Shown here: positions 1 through 4,783 of the stretch, in pieces
How positions within the stretch are numbered: position 1 is the stretch's first letter
Layout of the letters: every line of letters starts with the position of its first letter
NCBI GenBank assembly: GCA_045579105.1
Contig: JAZNLM010000067.1
Location: 1 to 5,904 of the forward strand
DNA length: 5,904 bases
Source of the DNA: Flemingiibacterium sp045579105
Lineage (GTDB): Bacteria > Bacillota > Clostridia > Oscillospirales > CAG-272
Direction: 5' to 3'
Position numbers and translations under genes: made by a program
Notes under the pieces: generated by a model
What the model saw: the letters and a program-made list of their open reading frames with translations, nothing else
What the model was told of the DNA's origin: nothing
Database searches by the model: none

Positions 1-21
1 CCGCAAATCACAGATTTGCGG
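1..21 (-). terminator. Perfect hairpin at the window edge, possible terminator of the P-loop gene
   Basis: A 9-bp perfect inverted repeat, CCGCAAATC (1-9) and GATTTGCGG (13-21), is separated by a 3-base loop. It lies 35 bases beyond the stop codon of the leftward gene at 57-464, where an intrinsic terminator would be expected. The T-tract would fall left of position 1, outside the window, so the terminator role is inferred. On the + strand no T-run follows the hairpin. It could instead be a dispersed palindromic repeat. Confidence 0.45.
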
Positions 22-56
22 CAGAACTGTGGTTTATTATTTACTGTCCCTTGCTA

Positions 57-464
57 TCAGAGATACTTCTTGATAGTCTCGGTTGCATCCTCTGCGGGGA
101 GAGATACGGTCATTGTGCAGTGAACGTCGCACTTACCGAGAAGTGTGTTCACCTCATCGCAGAGCTTGTCAAAGCTTGCAAGATCGTTGTTGCAGATCTT
201 GAGAGCGGAATCGATATATACATCGGTAACGTCATGGTTGCTGGCAAAAATGCCTGCTACAAAACCGAACAAAGACTGTGCATCGCAAATTCCGTATGCG
301 TCCGTATCTATAAGACGAGCGGTATGCTTGATATCGTAGGTAAGCTTAGTACCTTTCTCGATGCAGACAACGGAACCGTTACTCTGCTCGGAAGCGGTGT
401 TTACCATTTCGATAAGCTGCTTAGTCTTGCCGGTACCCTTGACGCCGATAATTAACTTTAACAT
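57..464 (-). CDS. Small P-loop ATP-binding protein of unknown function
   Basis: A 135-residue soluble protein with no signal peptide or membrane segment. Residues 7-14 (GVKGTGKT) form a textbook Walker A motif directly after the first beta strand. A hydrophobic strand ending in Asp85 (DVYIDS, 81-86) is a plausible Walker B. The second half contains four Cys residues (C91, C102, C112, C116) without a clear metal-binding spacing. Similar short Clostridia proteins are, from memory, often labelled 'ATP-binding protein' or loosely 'PilT-like', but the full PilT domains are absent and I would not transfer that name. The start is set by TAGGAGGAAA (471-480), seven bases upstream of the ATG. A good promoter lies at 523-551, so the gene can be expressed independently of pgi, which lies 183 bases upstream on the same strand. 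Being a gene is near certain; its function is not known. Confidence 0.85.
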   Translation of the reverse strand: MLKLIIGVKGTGKTKQLIEMVNTASEQSNGSVVCIEKGTKLTYDIKHTARLIDTDAYGICDAQSLFGFVAGIFASNHDVTDVYIDSALKICNNDLASFDKLCDEVNTLLGKCDVHCTMTVSLPAEDATETIKKYL

Positions 465-470
465 AGTGTG

Positions 471-551
471 TTTCCTCCTAGAATTTGGTAAGATAATACA
501 AAGCTGTTTTATCTCTATCTATATTTTACACTAAAACACAAAAAATTTCAA
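471..551 (-). promoter_or_regulatory. Vegetative promoter and RBS of the P-loop gene
   Basis: Read on the minus strand, TTGAAA (551-546) is followed after exactly 17 bases by TAAAAT (528-523), a good SigA-type promoter. The predicted start of transcription lies near 516, giving a 5' leader of about 50 bases that ends in the strong Shine-Dalgarno TAGGAGGAAA (480-471). I see no obvious riboswitch in this leader. Confidence 0.7.
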
Positions 552-647
552 GAGGATTTCTAAACAAAATGTACGATTTGTGAAAGTTTTTGCAACTTGT
601 ACAAAACTTTTGCAAATAGTTGTTATAACCGACGAAATTTAACGACT

Positions 648-1988
648 CTACTCTGCCATTCTCGCCTCGATCTTCGCTTTTTCGTCCTCGTAACCCGGTT
701 TACCGAGCAGTGCGTACATATTCTTCTTATACGCCTCAACACCGGGTTGATTGAACGGGTTAACTCCGAGCGTGTAACAAGAGATAGCACAGGCGAATTC
801 AAAGAAGTATACAAGCCAACCGAAGGTGTATTCACTTCTGTCCGCAATGTCGATGACAATGTTTGGAACACCACCGTCAACGTGCGCAAGCAGAGTTGCC
901 TGTGCAGCCGCCTTGTTAACGCTGTCAAGCTCTTTGCCGGATAAAAAGTTGAGTCCGTCTATATTGTTGGGATCATTCGGAATAACTACGCTGTCGTTTG
1001 ACTTTTCGATATTTACAACAGTTTCAAAAAGGTTACGTCTGCCTTCTTGAATGTACTGACCAAGCGAGTGAAGGTCGGTGGAGAAAACAACCGATGCGGG
1101 GAAAATACCCATTCCGTCCTTACCCTCGGATTCGCCGTAAAGCTGCTTGAACCACTCGTTCATCATAAGCATACTGGGTTCATAAGCCGCAAGAACCTCG
1201 ATAGTCTTGCCTTTTCTGTACATAATATTGCGAAGTGCCGCATACTTTGCCGCATCGTTTTTTGAAATATCGTCTGAAGAATATGCCTCGCGTGCATCAG
1301 CGGCGCCCTTCATCATAGCATCAATATCACAGCCTGCCGCCGCGATAGGTAGAAGCCCTACTGCGGTGAGTACGGAATAACGTCCGCCAATGTCATCGGG
1401 TACTACAAAGGTTTCGTAACCCATTTCGGTGGCAAATGCCTTGAGCGTACCGCGTGCCTTATCGGTGGTTACAAATATACGCTCGCGTGCGCCGTCCTCA
1501 CCGTATTTGTTAATAAGAAGCTCTCGGAAAATCCTGAATGTAATCGCAGGCTCGGTAGTTGTACCAGACTTTGAAATTACGTTAACACAAATATTCTTGC
1601 CTTCGCATATTTCAAGAAGATCAGTAAGCGAGGAAGAGGATATGCTATTTCCTGCAAAATAAACGGACGGGCAGTCCTTCTTCTTTTCGTTCACACTCGG
1701 ACCTTTTACAAATTCAATAGCTGCACGTGCTCCGAGGTAGGAGCCGCCGATACCGATAACAACGAGTACATCGCAGGTCTTTTTAATCTTCTCTGCCGCA
1801 ATCTTTATACGCGCAAACTCTTCCCTGTCGTAATCTACGGGAAGGTCAACCCAACCGAGAAAATCATTTCCGAGGCCGTTTCTGTTTTTTACCTGTGCAA
1901 AAGCTGTTGATATCGCCGGTGAAATACCGGGAAGGTCCTCCGAAGTTATAAAATTTTTTACGTATTTATCATTTAACTTAAGTGTCAT
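648..1988 (-). CDS. pgi: Glucose-6-phosphate isomerase
   Basis: Interconverts glucose 6-phosphate and fructose 6-phosphate in the cytoplasm, serving glycolysis and gluconeogenesis. The protein of 446 residues has the short length usual in Firmicutes. The SIS sugar-phosphate fold is evident: GIGGSYLG (79-86), phosphate-binding SKSGTT (139-144), family signature GGRYSVLTAVG (201-211) and C-terminal signature GVNPFNQPGVEAYK (408-421). By alignment with Bacillus-type enzymes, the catalytic residues are Glu286 (in GESEGK), His307 (in TDLHSLGQ) and Lys421; their 21- and 114-residue spacings match the family. The ATG at 1988 is chosen because GGGAG lies seven bases upstream. An in-frame ATG at 2012 would add eight residues but has no ribosome binding site. 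I see no convincing SigA promoter upstream and no clear terminator after the stop, so some readthrough into the P-loop gene is possible. It appears intact. Confidence 0.97.
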   Translation of the reverse strand: MTLKLNDKYVKNFITSEDLPGISPAISTAFAQVKNRNGLGNDFLGWVDLPVDYDREEFARIKIAAEKIKKTCDVLVVIGIGGSYLGARAAIEFVKGPSVNEKKKDCPSVYFAGNSISSSSLTDLLEICEGKNICVNVISKSGTTTEPAITFRIFRELLINKYGEDGARERIFVTTDKARGTLKAFATEMGYETFVVPDDIGGRYSVLTAVGLLPIAAAGCDIDAMMKGAADAREAYSSDDISKNDAAKYAALRNIMYRKGKTIEVLAAYEPSMLMMNEWFKQLYGESEGKDGMGIFPASVVFSTDLHSLGQYIQEGRRNLFETVVNIEKSNDSVVIPNDPNNIDGLNFLSGKELDSVNKAAAQATLLAHVDGGVPNIVIDIADRSEYTFGWLVYFFEFACAISCYTLGVNPFNQPGVEAYKKNMYALLGKPGYEDEKAKIEARMAE

Positions 1989-2042
1989 CTGCAATCTCCC
2001 TTCCGCCGCCATAGTGACGGCACAAAAATAAATAAAATTCTA

Positions 2043-2083
2043 TTGTGTTCGCTTTGCGAACACAAATGGGATGAATCCCATTT
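2043..2083. repeat. Two adjacent perfect inverted repeats upstream of pgi
   Basis: The first hairpin is TTGTGTTCGC (2043-2052) paired with GCGAACACAA (2056-2065) around a TTT loop. The second is AAATGGGA (2064-2071) paired with TCCCATTT (2076-2083) around a TGAA loop, and it ends in a short T-run on the + strand. They share two bases, lie about 55-95 bases upstream of the pgi start codon, and could be leader structures, a bidirectional terminator or a dispersed palindromic repeat. The sequence alone does not decide. Confidence 0.5.
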
Positions 2084-2267
2084 TTAATTTGGATTAGTGC
2101 GTAAACAAGCCAACTCGGGTACTTGCAAAACAAAAATTCACGCTATGACTTCTTTGAAAATGGTACAAATCAATACAATATTACATAATTGTGGATTATA
2201 AACTACTATATTCAACAATTATAATGTTAATACAAATCACACTTTTTTTCAAGTGCTATTTCGCTTG

Positions 2268-2317
2268 GCACACAAAAATTTTCATTTCCGCCTATAGTTA
2301 TTTTTTGTGTGCTTTTT
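2268..2317 (+). repeat. 11-bp inverted repeat with 3' T-tract (orphan terminator-like)
   Basis: GCACACAAAAA (2268-2278) and TTTTTGTGTGC (2302-2312) form an 11-bp perfect stem around a 23-base loop, followed by TTTTT (2313-2317). The geometry resembles a weak intrinsic terminator on the + strand, yet no + strand gene precedes it. It could stop antisense transcription before the rpmB promoter or be a protein-binding site. Confidence 0.3.
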
Positions 2318-2334
2318 ACAAAACAAGATAAAAT

Positions 2335-2348
2335 CTGATTTAAATCAG
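2335..2348. promoter_or_regulatory. 14-bp perfect palindrome, possible operator
   Basis: CTGATTTAAATCAG is a perfect palindrome located 50 bases upstream of the rpmB -35 box. Dimeric repressors use such sites, but I recognise no known consensus, and an AT-rich background raises the chance of coincidence. Confidence 0.2.
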
Positions 2349-2368
2349 CTACAAATCATTAAAATATT

Positions 2369-2427
2369 AACTTTTTTAAAAAAACTTTTGAAAATCTATT
2401 GCAATTTCAGAAAAGGTATGGTATAAT
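2369..2427 (+). promoter_or_regulatory. rpmB promoter with upstream A/T tracts
   Basis: TTGCAA (2399-2404) and TATAAT (2422-2427) are separated by 17 bases, with TG at 2419-2420 giving an extended -10. Directly upstream, AACTTTTTT then A7 (2369-2384) resembles an UP element for the RNA polymerase alpha C-terminal domain. This suits a highly expressed ribosomal gene. Transcription should start near 2434, leaving a leader of about 70 bases. Confidence 0.85.
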
Positions 2428-2449
2428 AGTCGTTGCGAGTTATGAAATC

Positions 2450-2481
2450 AGCATCGCTATGCTCAAACCCACATAGCGGCT
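2450..2481 (+). promoter_or_regulatory. Hairpin in the rpmB 5' leader
   Basis: CGCTATG (2455-2461) pairs with CATAGCG (2472-2478), and after a two-base bulge AGC (2450-2452) pairs with GCT (2479-2481), giving a 10-bp stem. It ends nine bases before the GGAGG ribosome binding site (2490-2494). No T-tract follows, so it is not a terminator. A translational control or mRNA-stability role is possible, but I know of no established L28 leader of this form. Confidence 0.4.
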
Positions 2482-2502
2482 TAATATTCGGAGGTAATAA
2501 AA

Positions 2503-2691
2503 ATGGCAAAGTGCAGCATTTGCGGAAAGGCAGTTCAGTTTGGACTTGCTGTTTCCCATTCTAACAGAAAGACCAACAGAACCTGGAAGCCCAACATCAG
2601 ACGCGTTAAGGCTATTGTAAACGGTGCACCCAAGACCGTTAACGTTTGCTCGCGCTGCCTGCGTTCCGGCAAGGTTCAGAGAGCTGTTTGA
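2503..2691 (+). CDS. rpmB: Large-subunit ribosomal protein L28
   Basis: A small basic protein of the 50S subunit that contacts 23S rRNA. It has 62 residues, the usual length for the Firmicute form. The N-terminus MAKCSICGK and the core SHSNRKTNRTWKPNIRR are diagnostic for the L28 family. Four cysteines in two CxxC pairs (C4/C7 and C49/C52) show that it is the zinc-binding paralogue type, which in many bacteria is the version supplied under zinc-replete conditions. The start is fixed by GGAGG (2490-2494), eight bases upstream of the ATG. It is a single-gene unit, with its own extended -10 promoter and an intrinsic terminator 17 bases after the stop. No zinc-responsive operator is recognisable, and the promoter looks strong and constitutive. 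Confidence 0.98.
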   Translation: MAKCSICGKAVQFGLAVSHSNRKTNRTWKPNIRRVKAIVNGAPKTVNVCSRCLRSGKVQRAV

Positions 2692-2707
2692 TTTAATGAA
2701 TAGAAGG

Positions 2708-2734
2708 AGCCTGTGCACTCGCACGGGCTTTTTT
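2708..2734 (+). terminator. Intrinsic terminator of rpmB
   Basis: A 9-bp stem (2708-2716 with 2721-2729, one T-G wobble) with loop ACTC is followed by a run of six T (2729-2734). Stem, loop and T-tract all match a strong Rho-independent terminator. Confidence 0.92.
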
Positions 2735-2759
2735 CTGTTATTTTTGAAAGGAAAATCTA

Positions 2760-3455
2760 ATGCCCTATCTTCTTATTGGAAAGCCTTGCTTTAATATATA
2801 TGCAGTTGCGCTGAAAAAATACGGTTTTACCCCGATAGCACTCGAAGAAGACGTACGCCTCAACGAAACTGTCTGCACTCACGCAGATACACTTATATTT
2901 TCCTGCGGCAACACTCTCATTGCAAACACTGATTACGCACGCGCACTTCCCCTTTTTATAAAAGAGCGCTTAACTCTGACCGACGACACCCCGCAAGGTA
3001 CATATCCCACTGATACAGCATTTAATGCGCTAGTACTCGCAGGCAAGCTTTTTGCTCGCCTTGATACATTATCTCAATCAGTACATACAACAGCAAAAAG
3101 AAGCGGCCTTTCACTCGTAAACGTGCGCCAAGGCTACGCACGCTGTTCAACCCTTGCACTCGGTGCAGCAAACGCTGCCATCACAGCCGACATCGGTATG
3201 GCACGTACAATGTTGGTAAACGGTATAGATGTGCTCCAAATCGAATCCGGTCATATCGCCCTCGCAGGCTGTGAATACGGTTTCATAGGCGGCGCATCCT
3301 TCGTCGACGATGAAGCGCGCCTCGTCTTTTTCTTCGGCAACCTCACATCCCACCCAGACAGCAATCAAATAGAAGCCTTTCTCGACCGTCACGGTTACGA
3401 AGCAATATCTCTAGGCGGCACGCTGACCGATTTCGGCGGCGGTGTTATTGTATAG
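2760..3455 (+). CDS. DUF6873-like GME-fold family protein
   Basis: A 231-residue cytoplasmic protein with no signal peptide or membrane segments. Its motifs fit, from memory, the Clostridia DUF6873 family, which is assigned to the guanidino-modifying-enzyme (GME) alpha/beta-propeller fold of arginine deiminases and amidinotransferases: NVRQGYARCS (121-130), ITAD (141-144), GHIALAGCEYGFIGGAS (164-180), GNLTSHPD (193-200) and a C-terminal LTDFGGGV (222-229). His198 and Asp144 could be active-site residues. In deiminases the glycine-rich C-terminus carries the catalytic Cys; here the chain ends GGGVIV without one, so deiminase chemistry should not be assumed. GAAAGGA (2746-2752) lies seven bases before the ATG and sets the start. 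The gene begins 25 bases after the rpmB terminator, too close for an obvious promoter, so terminator readthrough is the likely source of mRNA. Substrate and function are unknown. Confidence 0.8.
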   Translation: MPYLLIGKPCFNIYAVALKKYGFTPIALEEDVRLNETVCTHADTLIFSCGNTLIANTDYARALPLFIKERLTLTDDTPQGTYPTDTAFNALVLAGKLFARLDTLSQSVHTTAKRSGLSLVNVRQGYARCSTLALGAANAAITADIGMARTMLVNGIDVLQIESGHIALAGCEYGFIGGASFVDDEARLVFFFGNLTSHPDSNQIEAFLDRHGYEAISLGGTLTDFGGGVIV

Positions 3456-3471
3456 GATATACGGTCATTTT

Positions 3472-3501
3472 TTGAGAAAAGCTACACTCTAACTTTATAA
3501 A
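3472..3501 (+). promoter_or_regulatory. Possible promoter for an intergenic RNA
   Basis: TTGAGA (3472-3477) and TATAAA (3496-3501) are 18 bases apart, with TTATAA at 3495-3500 as a 17-base alternative. Transcription would start near 3508, exactly where the structured segment begins. No protein-coding gene lies downstream on this strand, so the promoter would serve a non-coding transcript or be fortuitous. Confidence 0.4.
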
Positions 3502-3507
3502 ACAAAA

Positions 3508-3669
3508 TACACCGGCGAACTGCCCGTGAACTCGGCAGCGCCGTTAAATGAACACTCTGTGGTACTATCACTCTGTAGCAGGTACATACATCTTTGGCAT
3601 ATCCAAGAGGTAAAGGGGTTAAAAGGGATAAGCAGGACGTGGCGCCTGAGCGGCTTACGTGTACTTTTT
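3508..3669 (+). ncRNA. Candidate structured small RNA, family not recognised
   Basis: Several helices follow the possible promoter. The first is strong: CGGCG (3513-3517) and CTGCC (3520-3524) pair with GGCAG (3534-3538) and CGCCG (3539-3543), with an AA bulge. A second helix pairs 3558-3566 with 3581-3590, and a third hairpin spans 3592-3609. ACGT (3637-3640) can pair with ACGT (3657-3660), enclosing GCC/GGC. The ends can close on each other, TACAC (3508-3512) with GTGTA (3659-3663), directly before TTTTT (3665-3669). This layout suits a free-standing RNA of about 160 bases. I compared it from memory with 6S, SRP, RNase P, tmRNA and common riboswitches and found no match. The strand is uncertain: on the minus strand the first hairpin is followed by a T-rich stretch and could act as a terminator. 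It could also be a relic sequence. Confidence 0.3.
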
Positions 3670-3714
3670 CGCCCCCACGCGCACCGTGCGTAGTCTTGTG
3701 CTATACCCCACAAC

Positions 3715-3740
3715 AAAAAAGGGATGGCTAGCCATCCCTT
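3715..3740 (-). terminator. Intrinsic terminator of tcdA overlapping its stop codon
   Basis: Positions 3719-3740 are a perfect 22-bp palindrome with arms built on AAGGGATGGC. Read leftward it runs into a T-tract (3720-3715), giving a strong intrinsic terminator. The palindrome includes two bases of the tcdA stop codon (TAA, 3741-3739), so translation and termination signals abut directly. Towards the right no T-run follows, so it should act on tcdA only. Confidence 0.88.
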
Positions 3741-4458
3741 ATTCTATCCCAATAAGTTTTTTCACAACGTATCCGCCAATAATAAGTCCTGCCACCGACG
3801 GCACAAACGATACCGACCCCGGTACATTTCGCGTCGTCGCGCCTGCAAGCTCACTCTCGCATACAGCCTTCGTTGGCAGCTCATCCGAGAATAAAACGTC
3901 GCAGTGCGCCACACCAAGCTCGCGAAGCTTCAGCCTCATTACCTTGGCAAGAGGGCAAGTGTGTGTTTTCGTAATGTCTACTATCTTAAAGCGCGTGGGA
4001 TCAAGCTTTGCGCCCGTTCCCATTGACGATATCACGGGTATGCCGCAGTTTTTTGCCGTAACTATTATAGAAAGCTTCGATGTCACCGTGTCAATCGCAT
4101 CCACAATATAGTCGGGGCGAATCTCATCGATTATAGACGGAATATTCTGCGCAGTCGCAAAAACGTCACAGCGTGTAACGCCAATCTCCGGATTTATCGC
4201 ACGCGCTCGGTCTGCTGCAACCTCAGTTTTGAGTTTTCCGACAGTCGTGGTATCAGCGATTATCTGACGATTGATATTTGTGAGCGAAACTGTGTCATTG
4301 TCCACGAGAGCAACGTTTCCAACACCTGCGCGCACCATAGCCTCAAGCGCAAATCCGCCAACGCCGCCGACGCCAAAAAGTAATATTGTTTTATCTTTTA
4401 AACTGTCAACTGCCGCATCTCCGAGTAACATTCTCTCGCGGTGGAGCCAATCAGACAT
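3739..4458 (-). CDS. tcdA: tRNA threonylcarbamoyladenosine dehydratase (E1-like, ThiF/HesA fold)
   Basis: Catalyses ATP-dependent dehydration of t6A at position 37 of ANN-decoding tRNAs to the cyclic form ct6A. The 239-residue protein has the family's usual length. The nucleotide-binding GVGGVGG lies at 29-35 and DNDTVSLTNINRQ at 53-65, with the acidic and Asn/Arg/Gln residues of E1-like adenylating enzymes. Lys75 (VGKLK) and DAIDT (120-124) complete the ATP site. The segment DITKTHTCPLAKVMR (161-175) and the overall length favour TcdA over ThiF or MoeB, which carry CxxC zinc pairs that are absent here. The start is set by GAGGTG (4469-4464), five bases before the ATG. It is a single-gene unit with its own promoter and terminator, divergent from rplJ. 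E. coli TcdA works with the CsdA/CsdE sulfur-acceptor system; no such partner is visible in this window. Confidence 0.92.
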   Translation of the reverse strand: MSDWLHRERMLLGDAAVDSLKDKTILLFGVGGVGGFALEAMVRAGVGNVALVDNDTVSLTNINRQIIADTTTVGKLKTEVAADRARAINPEIGVTRCDVFATAQNIPSIIDEIRPDYIVDAIDTVTSKLSIIVTAKNCGIPVISSMGTGAKLDPTRFKIVDITKTHTCPLAKVMRLKLRELGVAHCDVLFSDELPTKAVCESELAGATTRNVPGSVSFVPSVAGLIIGGYVVKKLIGIE

Positions 4459-4490
4459 ATTCGCACCTCACAAAGCTTCATTACAGTTTT

Positions 4491-4519
4491 ATTATACACT
4501 TTGCAACGCCTATTGTCAA
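4491..4519 (-). promoter_or_regulatory. tcdA promoter, full consensus
   Basis: On the minus strand TTGACA (4519-4514) and TATAAT (4496-4491) match the SigA consensus at all twelve positions with a 17-base spacer. The leader to the ATG is only about 25 bases. A tRNA-modification gene with such a strong promoter is somewhat unexpected. Confidence 0.88.
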
Positions 4520-4546
4520 TATTATGTATATGCAAATTGGTATATA

Positions 4547-4606
4547 AACTTTTTTCAAAAAAATTTCCAATAAACTATTGACATTTGCCTAAAACTGTGA
4601 TATAAT
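4547..4606 (+). promoter_or_regulatory. rplJ-rplL promoter, full consensus, with upstream A/T tracts
   Basis: TTGACA (4578-4583) and TATAAT (4601-4606) are 17 bases apart, and TG at 4598-4599 adds an extended -10. AACTTTTTT followed by CA7 (4547-4563) forms an UP-element-like tract directly upstream. The predicted start of transcription is near 4613. Confidence 0.93.
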
Positions 4607-4619
4607 AACGGAGTTAAAT

Positions 4620-4692
4620 CCAAAGACCGTAGGTTACAGCAGACGCACTTCGTGCTTACTGCAGTGTAAAAGGTTCGCCTTCCTACCGAGGA
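4620..4692 (+). ncRNA. L10 leader (ribosomal protein leader, Rfam family L10_leader)
   Basis: The leader has the conserved sequence pair AGACCGTAGG (4624-4633) and CCTACCGAGGA (4682-4692). The outer helix pairs GTAGG (4629-4633) with CCTAC (4682-4686). Inside, a long arm pairs TTACA (4634-4638) with TGTAA (4665-4669), GCAG (4639-4642) with CTGC (4659-4662) and GCAC (4645-4648) with GTGC (4652-4655). A short arm, AAGG-TTCG-CCTT, occupies 4670-4681. This three-way junction is the known binding site of L10 (as L10-L12 complex), by which the proteins repress their own operon. It lies between the rplJ promoter and the attenuator. Confidence 0.9.
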
Positions 4693-4731
4693 AACACTCT
4701 ATAGAATAATTCTGTAATTGTGTATCCCTCG
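4687..4731 (+). promoter_or_regulatory. Antiterminator of the rplJ attenuator
   Basis: CGAGG (4687-4691) can pair with CCTCG (4727-4731) and ACAC (4694-4697) with GTGT (4720-4723), with AGAAT/ATTCT (4703-4713) folding inside. The right arm is also the left arm of the terminator at 4724-4761, so the two structures exclude each other. The left arm begins in the conserved 3' end of the L10 leader, so ligand binding there can decide which forms. Confidence 0.65.
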
Positions 4732-4761
4732 CGAAATTTTGGATTTGCGAAGGATTTTTTT
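4724..4761 (+). terminator. Regulated attenuator terminator upstream of rplJ
   Basis: ATCCCTCGC with downstream AAAT (4724-4737) pairs with the segment 4743-4755, including GCGA and GGAT, in a stem of about 12 bp with one mismatch and one bulged or wobble base. Seven T (4755-4761) and more T-rich sequence follow. Lying just before the rplJ ribosome binding site, it can abort transcription before the coding region. In Firmicutes L10-mediated attenuation of this type is established. Confidence 0.88.
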
Positions 4762-4783
4762 ATTTTTATCGGGAGGTGAAATC

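Larger units (their letters stand above)
2013..2398. other. AT-rich intergenic region with inverted repeats and no gene
   Basis: Roughly 390 bases between the divergent pgi and rpmB genes show no credible coding frame with a ribosome binding site. The segment holds a double hairpin (2043-2083), a long inverted repeat (2268-2312), a 14-bp palindrome (2335-2348) and A/T tracts next to the rpmB promoter. The pgi promoter must lie here or in the leader. Several TATAAT-like hexamers occur on the minus strand, but none has a good -35 at 16-18 bases. Confidence 0.6.
3456..3718. other. Intergenic region without a credible gene
   Basis: About 260 bases separate the convergent DUF6873-like gene and tcdA. 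No reading frame here has both a start codon and a ribosome binding site. A 73-codon frame on the minus strand begins with TTG inside the tcdA terminator T-tract and is rejected. A weak GTATA/TATAC hairpin with downstream T6 (3449-3472) might loosely end the upstream transcript. From 3508 onward the DNA is richer in GC and inverted repeats than the other gaps; see the RNA candidate. Confidence 0.6.

Noticed and set aside
51..455. Long open frame on the + strand opposite the P-loop gene
   Set aside because: The minus strand frame has Walker A, RBS and promoter; the + frame has none of these and is its shadow.
587..615. Two copies of TTTTGCAA about 20 bases apart below pgi, possible operator or terminator
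   Set aside because: The repeat is short and AT-rich, with no convincing GC stem for a terminator and no known binding consensus.
1989..2012. Upstream ATG at 2012 as pgi start
   Set aside because: No ribosome binding site before it, whereas GGGAG precedes the ATG at 1988, and the extra residues are not typical of the family.
2440..2724. 94-codon open frame opposite rpmB
   Set aside because: It runs antisense through rpmB, its leader and its terminator with no RBS; L28 on the + strand is certain.
3611..3654. GGTTAAAAGGGA and GTGGCGCC resembling parts of a cobalamin riboswitch
   Set aside because: The remaining conserved boxes are absent and no + strand gene follows that it could control.
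3508..3710. 6S, SRP, RNase P or tmRNA assignment of the structured gap
   Set aside because: None of the diagnostic motifs of these RNAs that I remember appears on either strand.
3495..3716. A 73-codon open frame on the minus strand after tcdA
   Set aside because: It starts with TTG inside the tcdA terminator T-tract, has no ribosome binding site and looks like a random composition; the DNA is better explained by hairpin structure.
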